The notes under the pieces are model-generated. The model was not told the DNA's origin. It saw only the letters and a program-made list of their open reading frames with translations, and made no database searches. A DNA stretch of 64,000 nt. It comes from Limnoperna fortunei (Eukaryota > Mollusca > Bivalvia > Mytilida > Modiolidae). Below, in pieces: positions 13,745 to 26,311 of the stretch (its first letter is position 1; each line of letters opens with the position of its first letter). The position numbers and the translations under genes are program-made. The stretch spans positions 68,193,898 through 68,257,897 of the forward strand of contig OX104123.1 of NCBI GenBank assembly GCA_944474755.1, read 5' to 3'.

Positions 13745-13975
13745 ATGGGTAATTCACCCGTGAACAACCACGGCTTTTATTGGGTTCATGTTACACTTTT
13801 TCTCTGTTCATGTTTTTGTTTTGCGTTTTATTTGTTTGTCTATATATGGATTATAATTGTCATTGATTTTCGACTCTTAAACAAAGATTTGAACATTAGT
13901 TTATGTAAAAATGTTTTTGTAATAGGAAAGTATTTTATTGTTGAACGAAAGAAGGTATAACAAAATAAAACGCCA
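13745..13975. repeat. Dispersed repeat relic (shared with 29,602-29,760)
   Basis: The phrase order GGTAATTCACC, TTTTATTGGGTTC, TTTTTGTTTTGCG, TTTGTCTATAT, TTGATTTTCG, CTCTTAA is the same as in 29,602-29,750. Both look like diverged copies of one molluscan interspersed element. The 71-codon frame at 13,745 lies within it and is not supported as a gene. Confidence 0.6.
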
Positions 13976-14244
13976 CTTAAAAAAAATTTCCAAGTTTCTC
14001 AGCTTGCATAAATGACAAAATCCGTAATGCCAAAACATGGAAGAATCAAGACGACGAAGTGGTTGATACATTGTTTTGAACTATAAGCTTTTACTTCAAC
14101 ATCTTATTATCTATGACTTCAAAGCCACCCCTGATTGGTCTTTCTATTATTACCCAAATATAGTTCATTAGGTTTTGTTATAACTAGTATTTGAAAACCA
14201 TCAAAAATATAAAAAGCCTCTGTAACATTTTGTCCAAAAGACAG

Positions 14245-15340
14245 AAACACCATAAACGAAGCGGACTATGTCCTAAAATACGAAAAACAAGATTACAAAG
14301 AGTTTGATACTTTATTGGAATTTATCAAAGGTGTGATATGTTATATATTTTTCATTTACAACAAAATATTAGTATCAGCGGCATCATCAGTCTTCAAAGA
14401 TCCCGATATGACAAAAACCTTGTTTGACATTCATGACAAATATTTTGTTGTTCCAGTGGAAAGGATCCATAATACCATCATTTTTATTTGTAACAACATA
14501 ACATATTATGATAAAATAATAAGGTATTGACAGTTCACGAGGCATTTCTACTAAAACTCATGACGCTTTCAAAAGAGGAAAAATCAAAAGAAAAATCACA
14601 GTTCAATGTTGACTTCATTACAAGAAAATACCAAAGAAAACCGACCGAACAACAAGAACAATACAAATCTCTAGTTAAGATGATGATTACGTGTACCGGG
14701 TACCTAAATTTCACAACAACCAGTAAAAACATCATTACATAGCAAAGGTATGCAATGTGTTCTCCCTTCTTTCAAAACTACTGACAGGAATTTTAACTAT
14801 AAGAAAAAGGACCTTAAAAACAAATATGATATCTGTTATTCCATGAGTGGCACAAATCAAATGTAAAAGTCCTTCTGAACATCTTCAGGTCAGGCTCTCG
14901 TTCAGAATATAACATAAAACCTTCCATTTTTTCCGATTGAGTACTACCATTCTTAATATGCAGCTTAAATTTCAGACTCAAATAGGTGGTCATAAGCTAC
15001 TTTATGTAGGAAAAATGGAAAAAAGCGATACTTGTACCTAGTGATAAATCACAAAATGTCAGTAGTAATACAACACCCAATAATAAATTGACTGCAAAGG
15101 AAATATATCTTATGTAGGATTTTGTAATATAATGGACAGATTTTTAATACAAGCTATTGGCATTCCAATTAGTACAAATTGTGGGGCTCTCCTATCCGAC
15201 TTGTTTTTTACTCGTTTATGGCCGAACTGTTTTAACGTATTAAAAACAAAAAATCATAAAATTATCTTTTGCTTTAAATACGGCCGAAATTACAACAAAT
15301 ATGTTATGCTTTATCATAGGAATCTTAAGATTAAATACTG
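14245..15340 (+). pseudogene. Decayed Penelope-like RT remnants
   Basis: Short coding blocks survive in changing frames. A region at about 14,400-14,525 reads like the N-terminal part of a Penelope-type RT (a TLFDIHDKYFVVPVERIHN-like segment followed by IIFICNN). A second block at 15,132-15,215 reads IQAIGIPISTNCGALLSDLF, matching the RT block GIPMGTNCAPLLADLF seen elsewhere in this window. Stops and frameshifts separate them. The assignment to Penelope-like elements comes from my memory of the family; that they are RT relics is firmer than the subtype. Confidence 0.55.
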
Positions 15341-15840
15341 AAAATCGGAATTTATTGCTTGTATTTATTAAAATTGAGATTCGGGGACCCGTTAGGTCGC
15401 AATAGAAATGTTTCGGAATTATTCAAGATAACTAATTATGAACCAGTTGTATAAAATACATGTTAAATTGTCCATACAATACGGATATAGTGAATAGTCC
15501 CAATACATAAAAAACAGGGCCAATACAGAAAAACATGGCCAATACAGAAAATTAGCATCAATACAGAAAAAATGGGACGTAACGGAAAAAACAGGACCAA
15601 TGCAGGGATGTCATTCCCGGTAATTTATATATAAATGTCATTTTAAAAACAAACACATTTGTTTTGCATTACGTAAATTGCAGAATTTTCAGGGACAAAA
15701 ACATATTCATTCTGCAGGTTGCTCATGTTAATCTTTTATTATGTCCATGAGAAGCCAGTTTGGATCGAGTATAGCTATATTGGTCAATGATAAAATAATA
15801 CTAAAATTTACTCAACTGGTAATAATATACTGTTTACTTA

Positions 15841-16000
15841 TATAATGGGTTTTTTCATATACTACATGTATTATGTCCTCGGGAAGCGGTCTTGGGCCAC
15901 GAATAACTGTATAATCCCTCGGCGTTGCCTCGGGCTAATACAAATATACACCTTCTCTTGGACATAATACAAGTCAAATATGAAAACACCCATTTAATAA
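15841..16000. mobile_element. Foldback (MITE-like) element
   Basis: The ends form an imperfect inverted repeat of about 40 bp. The left arm at 15,841-15,882 contains AATGGGTTTTTTCATAT and GTATTATGTCC; the right arm at 15,959-16,000 contains the reverse complement (GGACATAATAC, ATATGAAAACACCCATTT). The middle has CCTCGG repeats. There is no coding capacity. Target-site duplications are not clear. Confidence 0.65.
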
Positions 16001-16001
16001 C

Positions 16002-16712
16002 ATTAAATTATTACAGTTGTAAGTTTTATTAATGTTTTGTTGTCTATATCAAACACTATACACATCATTTTGTTAAGAAATTAACCCGTGATAATCAAGT
16101 AACGGTTACTAATATTTTTGGTTGTCCAGTAACACGCTAATATGTATCGTACCATTATTTACTTAAATCGCCATGATAGTGCATCACGGATGTATATGTA
16201 TTCCTGATTGGACAATAGACAGCAACAAAAAACCACATTTCTGTTTTAATTATTGTAGTTTCAAAATGTCTATGCTTGACAAAGCTAATAGCAAAGATGT
16301 TGCCGACAAACCCAGAAATTTTCTCCCTTCACTAATCGAATACTACAACTAAAATCGACGTTAAGATAAAAACAGGTAACAATCGATACATTACACAGGT
16401 CCTTGCTCACATTATAAAGAATACCACACGTATAGACCTTCAATTTGGCATAAAAGAAAAATCATTTCGTTCAAACATCATCAACAAAGTTTTCCCCAGA
16501 TTTTCAGGGTTAATGTCTAACAGTGTCAATAGTTGTGCAAAGTTTTGCTCTTACCTAAGTGTAAAAGGAGATCATATGTTCATTGCTAGAAATTATCTGG
16601 TAAACGTGTTTAATTGACAGTAGACTGTCGATTGTGAACACTATATTGCCTAATCTTTTCACGTTTTATAAAATGTTTGTTTTCGTCTTGTGTTTGAAGA
16701 TCAATAATAACT
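16002..16712. other. Intergenic, nothing recognised
   Basis: AT-rich sequence without a supported gene or repeat. Confidence 0.45.
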
Positions 16713-16796
16713 GAAACTTTATCATAACTTTATCATAACTTTATCATAATTTTATCATAACTTTATCATAACTTTATCATAACTTTATCATTTGTT
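16713..16796. repeat. 11-bp tandem repeat (AACTTTATCAT)n
   Basis: About seven head-to-tail copies of AACTTTATCAT, one with AATTTTATCAT. A simple minisatellite with no associated gene. Confidence 0.92.
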
Positions 16797-17159
16797 GTGA
16801 ATACGACATAAATTACGGTAGTATATCCAGTTTTTTGTTGAGACAAGTGCTTCTATTATCCTCTCCATACGAATGATACATAAGGAAGTATAAATACACA
16901 ATAGAAACACGCTTATCAAGTCGGTAATAGTTGCCATATATTGACACGACAAAAAGGAAATAACTGTTTAAACAATCCTTAAAATGCAACATGTAATGTT
17001 CTACATTATAGATTATACCTATGTTAAAGAGGAGATAAATGTATCACACTTTGTCAATAGATAAGCGAAAGTAGAATTGGGAGGTTTAAATATTACGATC
17101 TTAGATCGATTGCATTATTCACAATAATAAAAACATCGTAAACATTTATGAACTTACAG

Positions 17160-17290
17160 TACTACCTATTCAATCTTCATATCTACGACTCAAATGGAAA
17201 AATATACTACAAGCGTGACGACTTTGACTTCCCATTTTCCACTTTCCTTTAATCATCCAAAGCTCCGCGGAATAGTTTTATATTTAAAAA
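17160..17290 (+). pseudogene. Penelope-like RT fragment
   Basis: A short stretch reads LHIYDSNGKIYYKRDDFDFP in one frame, then breaks. It matches the 'LYDKRDDFDFPIVNFPF' block that follows the catalytic box in the RT family represented several times in this window. Only this block remains. Confidence 0.5.
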
Positions 17291-17799
17291 CTCATATAAT
17301 AAGCTAGATCTTGCGATCGTTTTCAGATTGTCTAGACAGGAAGCTTCTGTTGACAAATACATTATTAAAACAGTGATCTGTGGTACAAAGATTAATCACA
17401 TTTCTTCAGAAGTACTGATGCCTTCATCCTTATTTAGCTGAACATTGTGTAAAATCCATCTCCTTCATTTGATCAGTCATTTTTTCTTAGCCTTTCGCTG
17501 GATTTGAATATAACAAGGACGTATCTATGAGTTACTCGATCTAACTAGACACAGGCATTCATTACTCGTCTGAAGCACCAGAGTCCACACATTTTGATTT
17601 ATTAAGCTCTGCTTACTCATTTTACTTTTTGTGTTCTAGGTTAATCTATTAAATCTATTATTATTTAAATGATTAATGACAGCTGAAAAACCATACGGTT
17701 AGAAAGATTACATCATAACAATGAATAAATGACAATATTACTGATACAGCTGTCTATTCTGAGCATGTTTGCGAAAAAAATGCACGCGAATGACACCAT

Positions 17800-18540
17800 T
17801 TTGTAATGGCGGCCGTTTCACCACACTTACCCCCCAAACGTCAACTTAGTCGGATTGCAATGCAATTTAATATGTAGGTAGATTTTAATGCGCAAACTAA
17901 GAATATCATGTGTATTTGGGGGTTTTCAACATGCTTAAGAATACAGTGGCAATGGGGATTCGTTTGGGAGACATTTTGTGTTTGCATCTCAACACAATCA
18001 ACACCAGTTATTATTATTATTCTTTATTTTTTATTGATCATGAACTTGTCCGGAATTTTTTAACTAACGAAGGTTCATACCATCATTATGATACTTGGCA
18101 TAGTGAATTTTTAGGGTTTCAAGTTGTGCATATTGGTTTTGAAATTTTGAAAATGGCCGCCCTCCGAACACCACCATCTAAAAAAGCAAAAAATTCAACA
18201 TCATCTGATTTCCAAATTTAATTTCAGGGCGTATTTTAATGCACTGATTTGAATGAAATACTATCCATGGGTATTTTGGGCGACTTCTGTGTTGGCATCC
18301 TAACACAAAAATCTTTAATTTATTTTACTTTCAAGTTGATTGAAGTACATTTCTGCAAAGGACTATGGGACTTCCAAAAACGTCAACTTCCTGATTTATA
18401 AAAAATAGAAAATAAAGCTGATAGAATATTTACAGGTAGGACTTTAGTTTTAACGTAACCTTCAATTTGTATGATTTACTGGGAGAGGAATTTAAATTTA
18501 AATTTTTATTCAACATTTAAATAAATATGTCATATATATC
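17800..18540. repeat. Dispersed non-coding repeat, copies 2 and 3
   Basis: 17,800-18,000 is a diverged copy (ATGGCGGCC, GTCAACTTAGTCGGATT, then a 'GGGGATTCGTTTGGGAGACATTTTGTGTTTGCAT' -type block split by changes). 18,140-18,480 is a better copy of the repeat at 12,529-13,060 with an internal deletion after GATTTC. The better copy ends about 100 bp before the first coding exon of the HEPN/pseudocaspase gene. The 103-codon frame at 17,910 lies within these copies and is not a gene. Confidence 0.75.
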
Positions 18541-18621
18541 CATATATATCACTGATCCTGAATTCTGAATTCATAACAGGGCACCACATCAAATAATTGT
18601 CTATTCTGTTTAAGAACAACA

Positions 18622-19278
18622 ATGGTTTCCAAGGAACAACGAGATTATCTAACACTCTATAAGTCTATTATGGACACGGGAGCTGAGGTAGTTCGAATGT
18701 ATACTGAATCCAAGTGTAAAAGCAAATACGGTATCGACTTTGCTGCTTACTTAGAGAGTGAGAAACATTATTTCTATCATCAATGGGAAATAAAAAGAAA
18801 GAAATCGTTTTGTTGCGGTTGTCCTCCGGCAGGTTGTAACATACTTAAAACTGGAAATATGAATAACAAAATGTTTACAAAATGGTACAAATTTTATTCA
18901 AATATTCCGGTCCCAAGAGGTCACATGGATGCTCAACATTTTTGCATATGCCAATATACAGCCCAAAATTTATCAATAGAGGGACTCGACTTAAGTGATC
19001 TAAAATTCTTACTTAAAAACACAAAACTGTTATCTCAAGCAGACGCTTATCAGCTTGAAATTATATCGACTGTCAGAAACTCAGTCTGCCATGCTGTGTC
19101 TACGAAAATGTTTACAGAAAAAGATTTGAAAGATTTACGGTTAAAGTTTGAAAGTGCTACTTTGCAATTAACTGAGGAACTGAACAAACGGATGGTTAAG
19201 ATGTTACTTAAAATAGAGCCCTTATTAAGTAACGAGGACGCTGAGAAGTTGATGAAAGAAATTTCAGATTTGCATGTG
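18622..19278 (+). CDS. Exon 1: HEPN-like domain
   Basis: 219 codons, ending phase 0 at the donor CATGTG|GTAAGT. The ATG has a good Kozak context (A at -3, G at +4). An AG acceptor lies at 18,578-18,579, so this may be preceded by a 5' UTR exon. Helical segments flank a Cys-rich patch (SFCCGCPPAGCN, about residue 74) and HFCICQYTAQN. The motif R-N-S-V-C-H at residues 152-157 fits the HEPN R-(x4-6)-H catalytic motif. The domain resembles the DZIP3-type HEPN found in bivalve proteins; without a search I cannot place the exact family. Confidence 0.85.
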
Positions 19279-20598
19279 GTAAGTGGTTACATGTAAATGA
19301 GTTTAAAATGGATTAAAGACAGGATAGCTACGATAATGGTGCATTTGGCTTTACCATGTCGTTTATCGTCTTTAAAACGTTGTGAACTATTCCTTATTTT
19401 GTAGGCTATTATAAATATAGTTATAATTACAAATATTGAAAGATTAATTTACGGTTTAAGTTTGAATCTGCTACTTTGAAATTAACAGAACAACACAACA
19501 TACGAATGGCCAATATACTATTAAAATTAGAACACTTTTAAGTAAATAGAAAAATGTTGATGAAAGAAATTTTTGATTTGCATGTGGTAAGTGGCAAAAT
19601 AAAAATGTGTTATAATCTAACGGGGTCGAGGCATGTTTTCTTTTACGGTTATAATCCCTTTATTATCTTGTAAATTACTGATAATATCGTTTTAAAAATA
19701 AATTCAAAATCTAAGAAACAAAATCAAAGTATCGAGCATGTATTCATTTAATCAGCTTCACTTTTGTAATGGTTTGGTAGCCACATTACATAATAAACAT
19801 GTATTCAAACATCAACTGTATTAACAGGTATCAATGATGAGAAATTGTTACATCTTAATAAAAATAAGGGATTTAGATACATATAACCGTATTGTGTTAC
19901 AAATGGTTATTGCTTATGACTGTCTTGACAGGAAAACAATCATAACATGGACACTGTCATATCAACAATTGATTATTATGTCGGAAAAAGTGAAAACAAC
20001 ATCAAACATAATGTCACAGAAGTGCTCAAAAAGACTGAAAACAACATCAAGGATCATGTCACAGAAGTATTGTCATGTGAAGTACAACAAGTGAAAAATG
20101 AAGTTACGGAAAGAAGTTCAGTTTTAAGAGAAGATATTTTGCAATGTACAGCAAAAATAGGAGACAGAATACAATTAGCAGAAGAACGAATACAAACGAC
20201 AACAACATTAGTTAAACAGGGGCAAAACAAATTAGCAGGCGAAATAACTGAAAGTATCAATGATTCACAACAAAAGATCAGAAGTGATATTAATGCAAAC
20301 AAGAAAGAATTGAACGATTGTCTAAATAAACATATGGAAGATACAACAGTAATAAGATCTGAAATTAAATCATTGAAGGACAACATAGAAGACATAAAAA
20401 GTAAATAGAATTAGTAAAATTATATAACAACAGTGTTTTTTATGTCTACAAACAGACCTGAATATATTAACTATAATAAACTGTTTACTTTGCTTTTTAT
20501 GAAATATTTTTAAAACAACAACATCTACCGATTCAATTGATCTTACAATAAAAGAACGACAACATACATGTATATCATATTGTTGCTGTATCAATTTG

Positions 20599-20665
<67 letters not shown>

Positions 20666-23600
20666 CCAATCAATTAATCAATCAATTGCGAATGCGTGGG
20701 ACAGTACAAAGTGAGATTAGGTAAATTCGAATGCTTGTACACATGTATGAATGTTCTCAGATACTTGTCAAAAACAATTTGACAACTTTTTAAAACCTTT
20801 TCCTCCAGTAAAACATAAAATATCACATGACAGTAAGTCTGCCAAAGAAAATCTCCTAACATAACATTCGTCCCTTGACCGCCGATTCTTTTGGTTTCGG
20901 TGTCCTTACTATTTTTGCCTAACATCTTTATTAGTGACGACAGCCCCTTTTGGAAATTCTTACCGCGTAATCTGGCTTACTCCCAAAACAGGACCTCTTT
21001 GTATAGCTACACAATCATCATTTAACTTCAACATAGAACAAACAAGTATAAATACTGTTTTTATTTATGGGATCTTACATATACGAAAGTTTAATGAACT
21101 GTTTGGAGTAAAATATTTTTTCACTTAGGAGGTCGATAATATAAATGAGCATTCCAACTCACTGAAAAGACAAAAAATAAGCGAGTTAAACAAAAGTTAA
21201 CACAATTATTTATCAGGGAAAATGTACATTTAAACATTTAGAATACAATAAATTCGCTTAAATTGTTAGAAAACAATGACATATCATTTGAAATATGTTT
21301 ATCATTTTTTATTAAAAAGTTTGAAAATTTCTGTAATGGAGGGTAAAATAAAACCAAACCGAGAGTTGTGTTAATACATGCATAAAGTATGATATTTGCA
21401 ATTGTTTTTCTCAATGTAGTATTATATTGTAGGAGTTATGGAAGAAAAGTTCACTGAACTAACAGCCAAGATAGAAATAAACAGTCTAAGGCAGGCTGGT
21501 ACCAACACCAATGAACGTAACTACCAATTTCTTATAAAAATAATAACTAAAATTACCGCGCAACATCTTCTATATTAAAGTATTGCGTCTATTACCGAAA
21601 TTAAAATCTTATTTGTTTCTCATATAATACGAAACGTTAACACCTTGTGTTAGTTAATTTTTTGTAAATAATAGAATTCCTCTATGAAATTATATGTATT
21701 TAATAAAACATATTTATGGAAATGTTTTTACCTGAATATTTCATTTTACAGAACAACGACAAGTGAAATTCGAAATAAAGTTTGAATCAGACGTTCTAAA
21801 CGAGAATACGGCTCAGACAAATCTAACATCGCAGACTGTTCCTTATACAGAGGAATGTGATACCGATGAAAACAAGATTAAGGTACATTCGGTAAAGAAA
21901 AACTGTATACTACTGGAGGCATCGGCATCGTCCAATATATTTAGAAGTGAAGAAACATTGCGGTCTGCAATACGAGCACTGATTCAAAAAGTGTTAGATG
22001 CAGGAGAAGTGGACACAAGTAAAGAATCCACTGTAAAAGTTAATTTTCAAATTATTTCTCCTCTGAATGATGGTGAGTTGAATTTAAGTAATTAAAAAGT
22101 AAATTAAACTAATATACACTAAAAAAATATCAGATGCTCATTGGCACTATGTAACAAAGGATATGTTAGAGCTTCATCAAATTGCATTCAGTTTTGTAGG
22201 AATAGTGTAGGTGAGATGCTCCGTATTTGAAAGAAAGTCCATGTTTTGCTGTGGGAAAATCCCAAATAGCGTTCTGATTAAAATGTTAAATATCAGATGC
22301 ACAATGGAACTATCTGACAAAAATTCTTTTAGAGTAACATCAGATTCAAGTCTTTGGTGTAGGTAACCCAAGTGTAACAGATAGACGGACAAACGTCTAA
22401 TAATTATTATAAATTATATCATTTAATGAACATATTCGGGAGATCTGAGATAATTATAGTGTTATGTTGGTGTCACCAGATTACTAACACTGCATATTTT
22501 GTATTTAGGTTAGCAACTGCCTGTGTTATTTAAAAGCTGATTTCTTCAGCTATTAAAATCATATTAAAGTTCCTCAATTTTTTTAACTACACTTTTAGTA
22601 AATTATATAACGGTAGCAACTAGAATAGTGCATAGTGTTTCGTTCTTATTATTGTATAACATACGAAAATTTTTTCATAATGGTCGTCCTAATATTATTA
22701 TTTTTTGTGTAGACGAAACACAAATTGTTTGTAGAATGATTTGCAGAGAAAAATCCACAAAAGGTAACCAAACCGATAAATGCCAAGAAAATCAACAAGG
22801 AACGGTTGAGGAAGTGTATGTTCAAGGTATGTTAAATACCATTTAAGCAAGCAAGTATATTTTTTGTGTGCAAAGATGACAATTCATTTCAATATTTGCG
22901 TTTGTTATAAAACGGCACTGATGTATATAGCGCTTAATTTGTCTAGAAACACTTACTTTGTCCTTTTATTGTTGTAAAAAACAGGCTTGTAGTATGCTAG
23001 ATTTTCGATGATCGACACCATATATATGTAACTTTTGGAAGATGTTTTTTCAGCAGTCACTCGGAATTTCAATGGGTACAAAATGTGCCCCACTTCTTAC
23101 CGATTTGTTCCTGTATTCTTATGACACGGAATTTCTTCGACGTCTTATTAAAGACAAAAAGATAGCAGAAGCTTGGTCTTTTAATTTACATATAGATATA
23201 TTAATGATGTCCTTTCAATTAACAACCCTCAATTTGCTGGGTGGCTTCCGTTAATATATCCTTAATAACTAGAAATTAAAGAAACTACTTAAACAGCTTC
23301 ATCTACATCCTTTTTAGACTTACACCTCGAATATGATACCAACGGTCATCTTAGCACTAAAATTTACGGCAAACGAGAGGTTTTTATTTTCAAAATTATA
23401 AATGTTCTCACCTATGCAGAAATATTATAGCTTCTCCTGCATACGGTATCTATATTTTTCAATTGATCAGGTATGCAAGAGCTAGGAAGCGAGTATACTG
23501 ATTTTTGCAAACGTCACCAATTTCTTCGGGATAAACTTATAAACCAAGGTTACAAGAAAGAACGACTTGTCCGCGCCTTCAATAAGTTTTACTATAGATA

Positions 23601-24129
23601 CAACTTCCTTGTCGAAAAATCTCGTTTGATAATATAGTTGCAGATAGTTGCTATGATGATTGATTGATACACCTGTTAGTGACTAGTGGTATATGATACT
23701 CATCTATTTTAATCAACTAACCAACTCACATTCTACAGTAATGAAAGCGGTAGGTTTGGCATGCCATAAAACTTGGTTTAAACCACCATTTCATTTTTAG
23801 TGCCTGTACCAAGTCAGGACCATTGCTGTAGTTGCTTATGTTGATTGTTGGTTCTGGAGTTAGCAGGTTTCTCGGACTTTGATTTGTGGATTGTCTTTTT
23901 TGACAGTTTCATCGGTGTTCGGTATTTTGTTATTACCTTCAAGTATTATGCAGCTTATTGTCAACATAACTATTAACCTGGTAATAGTTCTGCTTGAAGA
24001 AAAAAGAGGTTGTTGATATTAGTTTTCAATATAAAATCTAAGTAAAGTATAATTATGAAATGTTTTCCATAATTTATGATGTATCTATCTCAAAACGATT
24101 TTTTAGTCGAAAATATTTTGTTAACAGGG

Positions 24130-24186
<57 letters not shown>

Positions 24187-26258
24187 ATATATAAGGCCAT
24201 TCGTTGGTCAGTCTTTGTCTAAATTTTTGACAAGAAACACCGTCATTTGTATCGTTGCATAATCTTCTAGACTTGTATATTATTATTTGTTTATTCTGTA
24301 TCGTCATGTTTGTCGATCCTATACTTAATAAGCTTTACTGGTCTGTAGACTCTTTAGACGTTTATATAATATTTTGAACTACCTGTATTGTGTTTTTACA
24401 CGATCCCAGTGGACTTATATCATTCCATCATCGAATGAAAAAATACTTGAAGCATTTAGAGTTAAACGCCACTGATGAGTCTTAAGTAGACGAAACGCGC
24501 GTCTGGCGTAAGGAATTTGTCACCTTGGTAATTTTGATTACATCTTGTTGGAATATTTGAGGAAAGCCAAGTAAAAGCGCGGCACGTCCGCGACTGGCGG
24601 ACTTGAAAAGCAACTATTTTGGGTTAAGTTGGAAATGAGAAAGTTTAAGATTAAAATGTTATGACTTGTTTACGTCATTTATTTATATTGACATTCAATG
24701 ACTAAGGCCATTCGTTGGTCAGTCTTTGTCTAAATTTTTGACAAGAAACACCGTCATTTGTATCGTTGCATAATCTTCTAGACTTGTATATTATTATTTG
24801 TTTATGCTGTATCATCATGTTTGTCGATCCGATACTTAATAAGCTTTACTGGTTGGTAGACTCTTTAGACGTTTATATAATATTTTAAACTAACTGTATT
24901 GTGTTTTTACACGATCCCAGTGGACTTATATCATTCCATCACCGAATGAAAAAATACTTGAAGCATTTAGAGTTAAACGCCACTGATGAGTCTTAAGTAG
25001 ACGAAACGCGCGTCTGGCGTAAGGAATTTGTCACCTTGGTAATTTTGATTACATCTTGTTGGAATATTTGAGGAAAGCCAAGTAAAAGCACGGCACGTCC
25101 GCGGCTGGCGGACTTGAAAAGCAACTATTTTGGGTTAAGTTGGAAATGAGAAAGTTAAAGATTAAAATGTTATGTCTTGTTTACGTCATTTATTTATATT
25201 GACATTCAATGACTAAGGCCATTCGTTGGTCAGTCTTTGTCTAACTTTTTGACAAGAAACACCGTCATTTGTATCGTTGCATAATCTTCTAGACTTGTAT
25301 ATTATTATTTGTTTATGCTGTATCGTCATGTTTGTCGATCAGATACTTAATAAGCTTTACTGGTTGGTAGACTCTTTAGACGTTTATATAATATTTTGAA
25401 CTACCTGTATTGTGTTTTTACACGATCCCAGTGGACTTATATCATTCCATCACCGAATGAAAAAATACTTGAAGCATTTAGAGTTAAACGCCACTGATGA
25501 GTCTTAAGTAGACGAAACGCGCGTCTGGCGTAAGGAATTTGTCACCTTGGTAATTTTGATTACATCTTGTTGGAATATTTGAGGAAAGCCAAGTAAAAGC
25601 ACGGCACGTCCGCGACTGGCGGACTTGAAAAGCAACTATTTTGGGTTAAGTTGGAAATGAGAAAGTTTAAGATTAAAATGTTATGACTTGTTTACGTCAT
25701 TTATTTATATTGACATTCAATGACTAAGGCCATTCGTTGGTCAGTCTTTGTCTAAATTTTTGACAAGAAACACCGTCATTTGTATCGTTGCATAATCTTC
25801 TAGACTTGTATATTATTATTTGTTTATGCTGTATCGTCATGTTTGTCGATCCGATACTTAATAAGCTTTACTGGTTGGTAGACTCTTTAGACGTTTATAT
25901 AATATTTTGAACTACCTGTATTGTGTTTTTACACGATCCCAGTGGACTTATATCATTCCATCACCGAATGAAAAAATACTTGAAGCATTTAGAGTTAAAC
26001 GCCACTGATGAGTCTTAAGTAGACGAAACGCGCGTCTGGCGTAAGGAATTTGTCACCTTGGTAATTTTGATTACATCTTGTTGGAATATTTGAGGAAAGC
26101 CAAGTAAAAGCACGGCACGTCCGCGACTGGCGGACTTGAAAAGCACTATTTTGGGTTAAGTTGGAAATGAGAAAGTTAAAGATTAAAATGTTATGACTTG
26201 TTTACGTCATTTATTTATATTGACATTCAATGACTAAGGCCATTCGTTGGTCAGTCTT

Positions 26259-26311
<53 letters not shown>

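Larger units (their letters stand above)
24193..26262 (+). repeat. Tandem array of 511-bp hammerhead-bearing units
   Basis: Unit starts, marked by GGCCATTCGTTGGTCAG, are at 24,195, 24,706, 25,217, 25,728 and 26,238: exactly 511 bp apart three times and then 510 (one A lost in AAGCAACTATT). This makes four full units plus a short start of a fifth. Units are nearly identical, with a handful of substitutions. Each carries one hammerhead motif and one short GC hairpin. The strand is the same as the surrounding gene (intron 5). The arrangement resembles retrozyme or Penelope-pLTR hammerhead repeats described in bivalves; no RT is encoded in the unit. Confidence 0.95.

Noticed and set aside
19834..20094. 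86-codon frame overlapping exon 2
   Set aside because: It is in a different frame from exon 2. The GTATCAATG acceptor that would open it does not continue the HEPN exon into the coiled coil.
20370..20669. Minus-strand 99-codon frame with repeated IYLF
   Set aside because: It is generated by the (AAAT)n microsatellite.
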